Shown piece by piece: positions 1-9,400 of a stretch of 64,000 bases of DNA. Under the pieces are notes generated by a model. That model saw only the letters and a program-made list of their open reading frames with translations. It searched no databases and was not told the DNA's origin. Numbering within the stretch: position 1 is the stretch's first letter; each line of letters starts with the position of its first letter. Location of the stretch: NCBI RefSeq assembly GCF_002007105.1, contig NZ_MVBC01000002.1:434001-498000 (forward strand), written 5' to 3'. The translations under genes and the position numbers were made by a program. Origin of the DNA: Hymenobacter sp. CRA2. Its GTDB lineage: Bacteria; Bacteroidota; Bacteroidia; Cytophagales; Hymenobacteraceae.

Positions 1-199
1 AGGCGTCGATGCAGTACGGGCACTGCACGGCGTGGGCTACGGCCAGGGCAATGAGGGCCTTCTCGCGTTCCGACAGGGCTCCTTCCTTGAATACCTCGCC
101 GTAGTAATCGAAAAACTTGCGGCCCATTTCGGCCTGCCACTCGGTGATGCGGCCAAACTTGGCCAGATCGGCCGGATTGTAGTAGGTGCTCTTTTCCAT
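1..199 (-). CDS. AhpD/carboxymuconolactone-decarboxylase-fold protein (partial)
   Basis: Only the first 66 codons are in the window; the gene runs off the left edge. The reverse strand reads MEKSTYYNPADLAKFGRITE from an ATG at 199, and contains a CPYC pair in the sequence AVAHAVQCPYCIDA. A CxxC pair inside ALAVAHAVxCPYC is the redox site of AhpD-like carboxymuconolactone decarboxylase-fold proteins. The opening residues resemble, from memory, the peroxidase-like protein that accompanies arsenosugar biosynthesis genes in Bacteroidota and cyanobacteria. If so, the radical SAM arsenosugar enzyme should lie just beyond the left edge. The fold is a fairly safe call; the arsenosugar link is an inference. 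Confidence 0.7.
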   Translation of the reverse strand, partial: MEKSTYYNPADLAKFGRITEWQAEMGRKFFDYYGEVFKEGALSEREKALIALAVAHAVQCPYCIDA

Positions 200-262
200 A
201 TCGGGGCAACAAACGAGGTGGCGAACGGTTCGGATTGCCGTGCGCGGGTGAAACAATGGGGT

Positions 263-808
263 TCAGGCCGGGCGCCGCCGCACCCGGATGTGCACGTGCT
301 GGCCATCGTCCCGGGTCGTGGGCTCGATGTCGATGCGCTCGGCCTCGTCGAAATATACCGCCAAGCCCCGCACAATGCCCACGGCCAGCGCGCCCATGCG
401 CCGCCCCGACACGTATTCGACCACCACTTCGTCGGGCCCGGTGCGGCGCACATCGAGCACGGGCGGGGCGTTTTCCTCGTGCTCCTCGCGCACGCGCCGG
501 TGCATCACCTGTTCGGTGTGCTCCAGCATTTCCAGGGTACGCCAGCTCGGGTCCACCAGCTTGCTGTACATATAGAGCAGGTCGGGCACGAGGTATTCGC
601 CAAACTTCTCCTGCAGTTCGGCGGCCGGAATGCCAGTCATCTCAGCGGCGTGGCCCACCAGCGCGTACATGTGCTCATCGGGGTACACGTGCTTGTGGTC
701 GAAGTCGCCCGAATGCAGGTCGGCGGCTTCCAGCAGCCTTATCCAGGTGCTGTGGTCGTACTGCGTTTGAACATAGCGCTTGAGCAGCGTGAAAATGGAG
801 CCGTGCAT
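263..808 (-). CDS. Stand-alone H-NOX (heme NO/O2-binding) domain protein
   Basis: A 181-residue protein covering one H-NOX domain. From the ATG at 808 it begins MHGSIFTLLKRYV, like the family start. His103, in VMHRRV, lies 12 residues before a Pro-Pro pair, the same spacing as the proximal heme ligand of the Thermoanaerobacter protein. The heme-propionate motif YxSxR is present as YVSGR (Tyr132, Ser134, Arg136). A TTG at 820 would add four residues, but the ATG fits the family better. H-NOX proteins sense NO or O2 and usually signal to a histidine kinase, diguanylate cyclase or chemoreceptor. No partner is adjacent: the neighbours are the CxxC protein and, beyond a strong hairpin, the anti-sigma gene. 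Confidence 0.88.
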   Translation of the reverse strand: MHGSIFTLLKRYVQTQYDHSTWIRLLEAADLHSGDFDHKHVYPDEHMYALVGHAAEMTGIPAAELQEKFGEYLVPDLLYMYSKLVDPSWRTLEMLEHTEQVMHRRVREEHEENAPPVLDVRRTGPDEVVVEYVSGRRMGALAVGIVRGLAVYFDEAERIDIEPTTRDDGQHVHIRVRRRPA

Positions 809-833
809 ACAGAAAAACAAAAGCCAAAGGTGC

Positions 834-887
834 GCAACGAAAAACGGCCGCTGCCCGAATAGCCGGGCAGCGGCCGTTTTTCGTTGC
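834..887 (-). terminator. Long perfect hairpin terminator of the sigma/anti-sigma operon
   Basis: A 24-bp perfect inverted repeat (834-857 with 864-887, 6-nt loop) sits just past the anti-sigma stop codon. It has a GC-rich core and A/T runs within both flanks, so it could act in either direction. It also lies immediately upstream of the H-NOX start and so limits that gene's promoter to about 25 bp. Confidence 0.8.
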
Positions 888-900
888 AGTACAGCTGGGC

Positions 901-1791
901 TTAGTTAGTCATCTGCCCCATCACGGTAAGGGCGGCCAGCGTCGGAGTGGGGTGGCCACCGGCGTCTTCCAAAGTCACGGCAAAGGCCTGGGCGCTGACG
1001 ATGTCCTTCATGCGCTGCAGGCTGTCGCCGGCGGCCGTGTTCTGGGCCAGCATGCCGGCATCCACGGGCTTGCCCTTGTCGAGGGCCCACAGCTGGTACT
1101 GCTTGCCGGTGGGAGCCGCGGGCAGGTTGTTCACGTCCACGTACACGGCGCGGGTGGCGGGGTTGTACATCACCTTGGCGCGGGCGCCGGGCGCCTGGGG
1201 CGTGCCGGTCATCACCACGGTACGGAACTGCTCGCTGCGCAGAATGCCCAGCTCCTCGGTGCGGGTGGCCAGCCGCTTCTGCACGGCCTGCGTGGTCGCG
1301 GCGAAGCGCGCCTGCTCGGCCTGGGCCAGCACCAGCTGGTTTTCGGAGCTCTGCCAGCGGCTGTAGAGCAGCCAGTTGGCGCCCAGGCTCAGCAGCAGCG
1401 CTACCGAAGCAGCAATGGCCAGCCAGCGGAAGCCGCTACCAGCTTCGGGCTCGGCGGCGGGCAAGGGGCGCACCACGGCCTCGGAGGCTTGGGCGGGGCG
1501 CGGCGTGGGTTCAGGGGTGACGGGAGCAATAGGTGCGGGCGCCACAGCAACGGGCTGCTGCCGGATGGCTTGCTGCCAGCCGCCGAGCACCCGCTCGCGC
1601 ATGCTGGCGGGCGGCGTCACGGCGTGGGCTTCGGCGTACAGGCCCAGGCGTTGCTGCACCTGGGTAAGCTCGGCCCGGATGGCCGGGTATTGCGCGGCCA
1701 GCCGCTCCACCTCGGCCGCTTCGGCCGGGCTGAGCTGCTGCAGGGCATATAGCTCGAGTTGTCCTGATTCGATGTAGTCCTCGATGTTCAC
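901..1791 (-). CDS. Anti-sigma factor, RskA family
   Basis: A 296-residue membrane anti-sigma factor. The N-terminal ~90 residues (MNIEDYIESGQLELYALQQL, then helices) form the anti-sigma/zinc-finger-like region. A Pro-rich linker leads to one membrane segment at about 125-145 (WLAIAASVALLLSLGANWLL), followed by a ~140-residue C-terminal RskA domain with KQYQLWALDKGKPVDAG and FAVTLEDAGG. It follows the ECF sigma gene with a 9-bp gap on the same strand, so it is probably the cognate regulator that holds the sigma factor at the inner membrane until released. No HxxxCxxC zinc motif is seen in the N-terminus. The inducing signal cannot be read from the sequence. Confidence 0.88.
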   Translation of the reverse strand: MNIEDYIESGQLELYALQQLSPAEAAEVERLAAQYPAIRAELTQVQQRLGLYAEAHAVTPPASMRERVLGGWQQAIRQQPVAVAPAPIAPVTPEPTPRPAQASEAVVRPLPAAEPEAGSGFRWLAIAASVALLLSLGANWLLYSRWQSSENQLVLAQAEQARFAATTQAVQKRLATRTEELGILRSEQFRTVVMTGTPQAPGARAKVMYNPATRAVYVDVNNLPAAPTGKQYQLWALDKGKPVDAGMLAQNTAAGDSLQRMKDIVSAQAFAVTLEDAGGHPTPTLAALTVMGQMTN

Positions 1792-1800
1792 AGCTCAGGG

Positions 1801-2355
1801 TTATCGGATCAGTTTGGAAAGGACTTTGATGGCGGCGCGGGCGCGGGTCTTCACGGTACCTAGCGGCAAATTGAGTTCTTCGGCTACCTCGCTTTGGGTG
1901 TAGCCTTCGAAATACAGCAAGTCGACAATTTGCTTCTGCTCCGGATTCAGTTGGCGCGTGATTTCCTGCAGCCCGATGTGCTCGGGCCGGAAGGTGGTTG
2001 CGGCAGGCTGACGCTCGGCAGGACTCTCGTCCAGTGGCTGACTGTGAGAACTTACGCGGTACTGACGAGAGCGGATTTTGTCGATGGCTAAATTTCTGCA
2101 CACGTTCAGCACCCACGTAAACAGCCGTCCTTTCGACGGGTCGTAGCTCTGAAACGAATGCCAGATCTTAACCATTCCCTCCTGCAGCACGTCCTCGGCT
2201 TCTTCCTCCTTGCGCACGATGCGCAGGATGACGCCGTACAGCGCCGCCGAGTACTTGTCGTAGAATTCCGTCATGGCAGCCTCGTCCTGGGCGCGCAGCC
2301 GGGCCACGAGCTGTTCTTCGGCGATGGGTGGCGGCTCTGGTAGCAAACTGGTCAC
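1801..2355 (-). CDS. ECF RNA polymerase sigma factor (SigK-like)
   Basis: A sigma-70 family factor with region 2 (ALYGVILRIVRKEEEAEDVL, then MVKIWHSF and WVLNVCRNLAIDKIRSR) and region 4 (LNPEQKQIVDLLYFEGYTQS, then EVAEELNLPLGTVKTRARAA). Regions 1 and 3 are absent, as in ECF factors. The open frame extends to a GTG at 2448, but a good promoter (TTTG, 18-nt spacer, TACTTTTG at 2409-2438) lies inside that extension, so I chose the GTG at 2355 (protein VTSLLPEPPPIAEEQ). The downstream RskA-type gene supports a SigK/RskA-type envelope or redox stress regulon. The start is uncertain; the family is not. Confidence 0.88.
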   Translation of the reverse strand: MTSLLPEPPPIAEEQLVARLRAQDEAAMTEFYDKYSAALYGVILRIVRKEEEAEDVLQEGMVKIWHSFQSYDPSKGRLFTWVLNVCRNLAIDKIRSRQYRVSSHSQPLDESPAERQPAATTFRPEHIGLQEITRQLNPEQKQIVDLLYFEGYTQSEVAEELNLPLGTVKTRARAAIKVLSKLIR

Positions 2356-2408
2356 GGTGTGGTGAGTAAGACCGCCTCCGGGCACTGGGGAATGCGGGGC
2401 GGACTGGC

Positions 2409-2438
2409 CAAAAGTAAGGACAAAAAGGGGACGGCAAA
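2409..2438 (-). promoter_or_regulatory. Bacteroidota-type promoter of the ECF sigma gene
   Basis: On the minus strand a TTTG (2435-2438) is followed after 18 nt by TACTTTTG (2409-2416). This fits the Bacteroidota housekeeping pattern TTTG - about 19 - TAnnTTTG. It places transcription initiation near 2405 and argues for the GTG start at 2355. Confidence 0.6.
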
Positions 2439-2549
2439 GCCCAGCCACACAACCGGCACCGGGCAGCGCAGGTTATACGCAGCATCGGCGCGGAGGCTGC
2501 TTACGTATTCTGCCTAGCCGCCGCGCCCTTCACCCTTTGCCTTTCCCTG

Positions 2550-3962
2550 ATGGCCATCGAATCCTATAACCCCTACACCGGCCGCCTGCTGCGCCGCTTC
2601 CGCCCGTTTGCCTGGTCCAAAGTGGAGCGCATTGTGGCCCAAAGCCACCGTGCGGCTGCCGAGTGGCGCACCACCGCCTTTGCCGAGCGCGCCCGCCTGA
2701 TGCGCCGCGCCGGTGCCCTGCTGCGCGAGCGAGCCGACGAACTGGCCCGCCTCATGGCCCTGGAAATGGGCAAGCCGGTGGTGGACGGCCGCGCCGAAGC
2801 CCAGAAGTGCGCCCTCTGCTGCGACTACTACGCCGAGCACGCCGAGGAATTTCTGGCCGATCAGGAAATCAAGACCGAAGCCCAGCACTCCTTTATCAGC
2901 CACGAGCCCATCGGGGTGGTGTTGGCCGTGATGCCCTGGAATTTTCCGTTCTGGCAGGTGGTGCGCTTTGCCGCGCCCGCGCTGATGGCCGGCAACGTGG
3001 GCCTGCTCAAGCATGCTTCCAACGTGCCGCAGTGTGCCCTGGCCCTGGAGCAGATTTTCCACGACGCGGGCTTCCCGCCGGCTACTTTCCGCACCCTGCT
3101 CATCGGCTCCGATCTGGTCGGCAAGCTCATTGAAGACGACCGGGTGCGGGCCGTCACGCTCACGGGCTCGGAACCGGCCGGGGCGCAGGTAGCCGAAACC
3201 GCAGGCCGGCAGATCAAGAAAACCGTACTGGAGCTGGGCGGCTCCGACGCCTTTATCGTGCTGGCCGACGCCGACCTAGAGTTGGCCGCCAAAACCGCCG
3301 CGCAGGCCCGCATGATCAACGCCGGGCAGAGCTGCATTGCGGCCAAGCGCTTCATCGTGGAGAAGCCCGTACTAAAGGAGTTCATCAGCCAGATGAAAAC
3401 CCACCTGCTGGCCATGCGCACCGGCGACCCACTGGCCGAGGACACGCAGTACGGTCCCCTCGCCCGCCCCGACCTGGCCGATGAGCTGACCGAGCAAGTC
3501 AACGACTCGGTGCAGCAGGGCGCCAAGGTGGAGCTGTTCGGCGGTCAGTCCAAGCCCGGCACGGCCCTGTTCCGGCCCATGATCCTGTCGAACGTGAAGC
3601 CCGGGCAGCGCGCCTACCACGAGGAGCTGTTTGGGCCGGTAGCCCTGATCCTGGAAGCCAAGGACGCCGATGACGCCGTGCGCCTAGCCAACGACTCACG
3701 CTTCGGCCTGGGCGGCTCGGTGTGGACGCGCGACGCGCGCCGGGGCGAGGCGCTGGCGCGCCGCATGGAAGCGGGGGCCGTGTTCGTCAACTCCATGGTA
3801 AAATCTTCGCCGGAAATGCCTTTTGGCGGGGTAAAGAAGTCGGGCTACGGGCGCGAGCTGTCGTACCTCGGCATCCGGGAGTTTGTCAACCAGAAGTCCA
3901 TTTGGGTGGCACCGGGTCAGCCAGCAGCAGAAAAAGCCATCGGCAAGAAGAAGGTGGAGTAG
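2550..3962 (+). CDS. NAD(P)-dependent aldehyde dehydrogenase, succinate-semialdehyde dehydrogenase type
   Basis: A 470-residue full-length aldehyde dehydrogenase. Visible motifs are the coenzyme region MPWNFPFWQVVRFAAPALMA, the general base Glu228 in VLELGGSD, and the catalytic Cys262 in INAGQSCIAAKR. The C-terminal part has EELFGPVA and MPFGGVKKSGYGREL. The overall pattern (short N-terminus, GNVGLLKHASNVP, SCIAAKR) matches the GabD/YneI-type succinate-semialdehyde dehydrogenases, which oxidise the aldehyde to succinate. No GABA transaminase is adjacent, so the natural substrate remains open. It is divergent from the sigma operon and appears to be a single-gene unit. Confidence 0.88.
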   Translation: MAIESYNPYTGRLLRRFRPFAWSKVERIVAQSHRAAAEWRTTAFAERARLMRRAGALLRERADELARLMALEMGKPVVDGRAEAQKCALCCDYYAEHAEEFLADQEIKTEAQHSFISHEPIGVVLAVMPWNFPFWQVVRFAAPALMAGNVGLLKHASNVPQCALALEQIFHDAGFPPATFRTLLIGSDLVGKLIEDDRVRAVTLTGSEPAGAQVAETAGRQIKKTVLELGGSDAFIVLADADLELAAKTAAQARMINAGQSCIAAKRFIVEKPVLKEFISQMKTHLLAMRTGDPLAEDTQYGPLARPDLADELTEQVNDSVQQGAKVELFGGQSKPGTALFRPMILSNVKPGQRAYHEELFGPVALILEAKDADDAVRLANDSRFGLGGSVWTRDARRGEALARRMEAGAVFVNSMVKSSPEMPFGGVKKSGYGRELSYLGIREFVNQKSIWVAPGQPAAEKAIGKKKVE

Positions 3963-3995
3963 GCCAGCAGACCTGCTACCGCGCCGCGCCCGCCA

Positions 3996-4003
3996 TATCT
4001 TTG
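3996..4003 (+). promoter_or_regulatory. TATCTTTG -7 box just before the start codon at 4008
   Basis: An exact TAnnTTTG box ends 4 nt before the ATG at 4008. With the usual spacing, transcription would start at or next to the ATG, implying a leaderless or near-leaderless mRNA. No TTTG is seen at -33. Confidence 0.45.
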
Positions 4004-4007
4004 ACGG

Positions 4008-5933
4008 ATGTGTTACGGCTATCGGCTTCTGCTTGTCTTTCTACTACTTGCTTCCCAACTCGGCGCGGCGCAAACACTTTACAAAAGCCCGGCTCCCGCT
4101 CCCAAAGCGCTGCAGGACTCCGTAGTCAGATTGCAGCGGTACGCCCGGCTCGGCCGCCTAAGCACAGTCGAGCGGCTAGCTACCTATTTGCTCAACCGGT
4201 ATGAGACGCCGCTGGCGGACCGTCGTTACTACCTGCAAGAGGAAAGCGGCCGGTTTTTGCTTGATTTTCGATTGCCGGTGTACAGCCTGCGCGCCGAAGC
4301 GCGCCAGTACCGTGGGGCCCTGGTGGATGCCGAGGCGGACCTGACCCAGGCCCTGCGCTACGCCGAGCGGTTTTACCCCTACATGAGTTCCAGCAACGGC
4401 TTCTTTGAAAAGCTACCGGCGGAATTCCTGCGCGACGCTTACTACCAACGGGCCTTGTTGCGACTTGAGCATCTCCATAACCCCGCCGGCGGCTGCGCCG
4501 ATATGGCTACCAGCTACCAATTGGATACCGTGCGGACGAGCAGCCCACGCTGGCGCGATTGTAAGCTTCCCGGCAGCCGGGCACCTCTCAACACAATCGA
4601 ACTATCCGCGGCAAAGGCTAGGTGGCGCGATTCGCTGACCCGCGTTCCGCTCTTACTGCAGGCTGGCCGCCTGGCCCGCGCCGACTACTTGCTGCAGCAG
4701 CTAGCCGCCGGGCAAGTAGGGCCCTACGTGCGGGTACCACCGCTCGACGAAGGCCCCGTCAATCTTACTTACCTACGCAGCGAAGTAGCCCGGCGCCGGG
4801 GGCAGTATGCCCGGGCCCGGGCCTACCTCGATACCTTGCTGGCCCTTCCCAACCCCGCGCCGCTGCACCGCTACGCCCTGGGCATCCTTAAAATCGACCA
4901 CCTCAACGACCGCGCCGGGGGCTGCGAGGACCTGCGCTGGGTGTACACCCACGACACCACCAGCACCGCCCCCACGCACCCACGCTGGCGCGGCTGCCCC
5001 ATGCCCGCGTATCGGGTAGCTGCGACGCCTGCCGAACTGGGTGCCTACGCCACCGCTTATATGGACTCGGTCAATCATGCCCGCGAGCTGACGAACAGTG
5101 GCCAGATGGCGCAAGCCGTGCAAATCCTGTCGCGGCTGCTGCACGCCCGCGTGGCCGGAGCGTACATCCAGCATCCGCTAGCGGGGTATTCGAGTAGCCC
5201 TTACCCGCCTGACAACCCATACCACAACCTGCGGGCGGCCACCTTCACTGCTCGGGCCCAAGCCTACGTGCAGCAACAGGAGTACCGCCGCGCCGTGGCC
5301 GACCTCGATACCTTGATTGAGCAGCACCACTGGAGCCGGACGCTAACCACCGAGGCTTACTGCCAGCGTGGCCGCTACCGCTTGGATTATCTACACGATG
5401 AGCGTGGGTGTGATGATCTGTACCGTTGTTTTGAGCGACAAGGCCAGCCCGTGGGCCCCGACCCGTGGCGGGGTTGCCCCCAAGCCGGCTGGGCCCGCCA
5501 GAAGAACCGCGCCGCTTCGGAGTCCAACGTCACCTTTCGCTTGGGCGGGCTAGCTCAGGGAAAAATCGGCGGCGTGGAAGTCGGCTTTCAGCAGCATGAC
5601 GGCGGGACCGGCGAGTGGGGCTTCAACCACGGCCCCTCACTCGAGCTGGAAGCCCTGGCCAAACCCCTGATTGTGGCGCCTAAGTTTTCGTACGAGGTGG
5701 AATACTACGTGATTGGTGGTCGATTGGACTTTGCGGCTTACATCCCCTTGGGCGGTCCGAAACGCGCCGTAGACCTGCGGGTGATACCCCAGGCAGGTGC
5801 TAGTCTGCTGGGCGTAGTTAATGTGTTTTATGGCTACGCGCTGCCCTTGACCCACTCGCCCCTGGACGTGCTCGGCCGGCACCGCGTCAGTGTATTCATC
5901 AACTTTCTCAAGCTTACCAAATTCGGCGGCTAG
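4008..5933 (+). CDS. Exported protein with three Cys-bracketed helical repeats and a beta-rich C-terminus
   Basis: A 641-residue protein, not recognised as a named family. Residues 1-21 (RLLLVFLLLASQLGAAQ) are a signal peptide. The middle holds three units of about 145-160 residues, each ending in the same block: a helix, then GGCxD or RGCDD, about 22 residues, then WRxC. The paired cysteines are Cys163/185, Cys306/330 and Cys468/490, suggesting three similar disulfide-closed modules. The helices before each block look TPR- or Sel1-like (for example QYARARAYLDTLLAL, EYRRAVADLDTLIEQ). The last ~140 residues are beta-rich with aromatic/Gly patterns (YEVEYYVIGGRLDFAAYIPL, VFYGYALPL), compatible with a small outer-membrane barrel. 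Function unknown. Confidence 0.75.
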   Translation: MCYGYRLLLVFLLLASQLGAAQTLYKSPAPAPKALQDSVVRLQRYARLGRLSTVERLATYLLNRYETPLADRRYYLQEESGRFLLDFRLPVYSLRAEARQYRGALVDAEADLTQALRYAERFYPYMSSSNGFFEKLPAEFLRDAYYQRALLRLEHLHNPAGGCADMATSYQLDTVRTSSPRWRDCKLPGSRAPLNTIELSAAKARWRDSLTRVPLLLQAGRLARADYLLQQLAAGQVGPYVRVPPLDEGPVNLTYLRSEVARRRGQYARARAYLDTLLALPNPAPLHRYALGILKIDHLNDRAGGCEDLRWVYTHDTTSTAPTHPRWRGCPMPAYRVAATPAELGAYATAYMDSVNHARELTNSGQMAQAVQILSRLLHARVAGAYIQHPLAGYSSSPYPPDNPYHNLRAATFTARAQAYVQQQEYRRAVADLDTLIEQHHWSRTLTTEAYCQRGRYRLDYLHDERGCDDLYRCFERQGQPVGPDPWRGCPQAGWARQKNRAASESNVTFRLGGLAQGKIGGVEVGFQQHDGGTGEWGFNHGPSLELEALAKPLIVAPKFSYEVEYYVIGGRLDFAAYIPLGGPKRAVDLRVIPQAGASLLGVVNVFYGYALPLTHSPLDVLGRHRVSVFINFLKLTKFGG

Positions 5934-6458
5934 GGGCGGGCGCTTGGTTACCTATGGGGCCGGCTTGCTGCATACCCCAGTCCTGAACCTGGCAACTAAC
6001 AACACACTGGTCTAGTTCGCCTATTCATTGCAGAGCGTCGGCACCACAGCCAAGGTGTCGGCGCTCTGCGCTTTTGCACCTGTTTGTTAGTGCCTCCGGC
6101 TGCGGTGCAGCCCGCCAGCATCAAAAAAATCTATTTCCAGACTTTGTTTTTTAAGCGTAGGACAGCTGCTGTACGCCGCGTTGGTATTGGCCACTATCGA
6201 ATGATTTTGCCCCGACGGCGCGTGTGCCGTAAGCGTATATGGTTATGACTATATAAGTAGTCAGCCGGAAGGTTGGCTTTTAACAAGCTTGTAAATCAGA
6301 AACAAGCCGGGATACATTAGCATTATTCTACGGCTCCGCAGCTAGTAGCCGAGGGCAGGCCAAGACCTGCTGCCTAGCGGAATAATTCCATTTGCCTTCA
6401 CGCTTGTCCCGTTAGCGGGCAGCGCCGCGCCTTTTCTTCCTACCTAATTCCCACCACT
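5934..6458 (+). other. 525-bp intergenic region upstream of the GH16 gene
   Basis: No convincing gene is present. It contains an imperfect hairpin at 6030-6069 (GCAGAGCGTCGGCACC pairing with GGTGTCGGCGCTCTGC, two mismatches) that probably terminates the upstream gene. It is followed by an AT-richer stretch (6120-6330) that should hold the GH16 promoter, and by a foldable segment at 6322-6386. Confidence 0.55.
6322..6386 (+). other. Foldable segment in the GH16 leader (three-helix layout)
   Basis: An outer stem ATTATTC (6322-6328) / GAATAAT (6380-6386) encloses two hairpins: CGGCT (6331-6335) / AGCCG (6347-6351) and GCAGG (6355-6359) / CCTGC (6366-6370). Together they can form a three-way junction 72 nt before the ATG at 6459. 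It may be a structured leader or a chance fold; no known riboswitch was recognised. Confidence 0.3.
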
Positions 6459-9400
6459 ATGCAGGCAACCTTCTACAGGTGCGTCTGGCAGGCCCGTGCA
6501 CTGATGCTGGCCTTGCTGGGCGGTTTATTGTTTCTGTTTCAGCTGCCGGCCCGGGCCCAGCAACGGCTGGTCTGGGAAGACAACTTCGATGGACCGGCCA
6601 TCAACGCCAGCAACTGGACCTTTGACCAGGGCGACGGTTGCGCGCAGGGCGTGTGCGGCTGGGGCAACAGCGAGCTGGAGACTTACACCAACCGCCCCGA
6701 CAACGCCCGGGTGGAAAACGGGAACCTCGTCATCGAGGCGCGGCGCGAGGCCTACCAGGGCCGCTCGTTTACGTCGGCGCGCCTGAAAACGCTGGGCCGG
6801 GTGCAATTCAAGTACGGCACGCTGGAGGCACGCATCAAGGTGCCTAACCTGCAAAACGGGCTGTGGCCCGCCTTCTGGATGCTGGGCGCCACCGGCAACT
6901 GGCCCGCCAGCGGCGAAATCGACATCATGGAAATGGGTTCGGCAGCCGCCATTCAGGCCGGGCTGACCAACCGCCGGCTGGGCGGCGCCACGCACTGGGA
7001 GTACAACAACACCCACGCCGCCTATGACACGCACTACGACTCACCCACCAACCTCACCGACGACTACCACGTGTACCGCATGAGTTGGGACAGCCAGTTC
7101 ATCCGCATGTATATCGATGGCACGGAGTATTACGCCATTGATATTTCCAACGCGGCCGCGGCTGACCTGGAGGAGTTTCACCAGGCCCAGTACATCCTGC
7201 TGAACTTGGCCGTGGGCGGGCAATACACCGGCCTCTACGGCGCAGGCGACATCACTGCGCCGCTGCCCGGGCAGATGCTGGTGGACTACGTGCGCCTCTA
7301 CCAAAGCCCCGGCGACGAGCTGTACCTGGGCTCGAACAACAGCATAGCCGGCGACTTCGGCATCTATACCGAAAACCCCGCCGTGACCCAGCGCCTCAGC
7401 TACGGGCAGGATGCCAACCTCTACATTTGGAACAACCTCACGAACATCACCTCCCCCGCGCCTACCCCGTTTGAGGGACAAGAGGTGCTGGCGCTGCACG
7501 CCAACGCCGGCAACTGGTTCGGCTTCGGGGTGGCCAACGACGTGAAAAACCTGGTGGCCTTCGACCAGGGCGCGCTGAAGTTTCACTTCAAGACCACGTA
7601 CGCAGGGCAGTTCAAGGTCGGGCTGAAATCGGGCGCCGGGGAAAGTTGGCTCGACTTTCCGGCCGGTACCAGCCGCTATGGTCTCGCGCGCGACGGACAG
7701 TGGCACGAGGTGGTCATCCCGATGTCAGCTTTTGGCAACGGGGACCTGGGCTCGGTGCAGCAGACGTTCATGTTTGCCGGCGACGCCGCCACCGGTCCGG
7801 CCGACTTCTACTTCGACAACATCTACTACAGCGGCGGCGTGGCGGCCAACCCTGCCCCCACCGTCGCGCTGACCTCGCCCGCCAACGAGGCGCTGGTGAC
7901 CACGCCGGCCACCGTCACGCTCACCGCCAACGCGGCCGATACCAACGGCTCGGTAACCAAAGTCGAGTTTTACAGCGGCTTCACCTTGCTGGGCGCGGCC
8001 ACGACGGCGCCGCATAGCTACGTTTGGGCCAATGTAGTGCCGGGCACCTACTCGCTCACGGCCAGGGCCACCGACGACCAGGGCGTGGTAACCACCTCGG
8101 CCCCGGTGACGCTGTTCGTGGCCGCCCCCAACAACACCGCCCCTACTGTCAGCCTGACTTCGCCTACCGCTTCCGCCGCCTTTACCGCGCCCGCTACCCT
8201 CACGCTCACGGCCGATGCCGCGGACGCCGACGGCTCGGTGTACAAAGTGGAGTTCTACAACGGCACCACCCTGCTCGGCACCGACTACACCAGCCCCTAC
8301 GCCTACACCTGGGCCGGTGTGCCGGCGGGTTCCTACACCCTGACGGCCAAAGTCACCGACAACGGCCGGCTGACTACGACCTCCACGCCGGTGAGCGTGA
8401 CGGTGCGCAGCAACGTCATTGCCGGGCCGCGGTTTGGGGTGTACTCCGAAGACGCGCAGATTCAGGAAAAGCTCAGCTACGGGCAGGATGCCAACCTTTA
8501 CATCTGGAACAACCTGGTCAACATCGCCGCGCCCACGCCCTTTGAGGGACAGGAGGTGCTGGCGTTGCGTGCCACGGCCGGCAACTGGTTCGGCTTCGGC
8601 ATTGCCAATAGCGTGAAGAACCTGGCGGCCTTCGCCAACGGCTCCCTGCACCTGCAGTACAAAACCAGCTACGGCGGGCAGTTCAAGTTTGGGGTGAAAA
8701 CCGGCGGTGCCGAGGGCTGGGTGGACTTCCCGGCCGGTGCCACGCAGTACGGCCTCGTGCGCGACGGGCAGTGGCACGAAGTCGCCATTCCGCTGGCGGC
8801 ATTCGGTAGCTTGGACTGGTCGTCGCTGGAGCAAGCCTTTATGTTTGCCGGCGACGCTCCCGGTGCCACGGCCGATTTCTACTTCGACAACATCTACTTC
8901 AGCACCGAATCGGTCGTTTTGCCGCCCGTGACGTACTGCGGCACCGCCGCCAGCGGCGACTACAGCTACGCCGCGACGAGCAGCGGCAACAACGTCACGT
9001 TTACCTTCCACCCGCTCGGTGGCGTGGCGGGCGGCAACCTAGCTATTCTGTACGTGGGCGGCGCGGGCTACGGCATGAGCCGGAACGCCGCCGGCGACTT
9101 TACTTACACCGTAACCAACCAGACGGCCGGACGGGTATTGAGCTTCTACTTCACCTACCAGGTAGGCCCGGGCGGTGGGGAGCGAAACTCCGCAGCGGCC
9201 CCGCACCAGTACACCGTGGGCTCGGCCTGCGGCACCACGCCGGCCCCACAAGCCCCCACCATCAGCCTGACTTCGCCCGCGGCATCGAGCAGCTTCACGG
9301 CTCCGGCCACCATCACCCTCACGGCTAGTGCGGCGGATGCTGACGGCTCCGTCAGCCGGGTAGAGTTTTACCAGGGCAGCACGCTGCTGGGCACCGCCAC

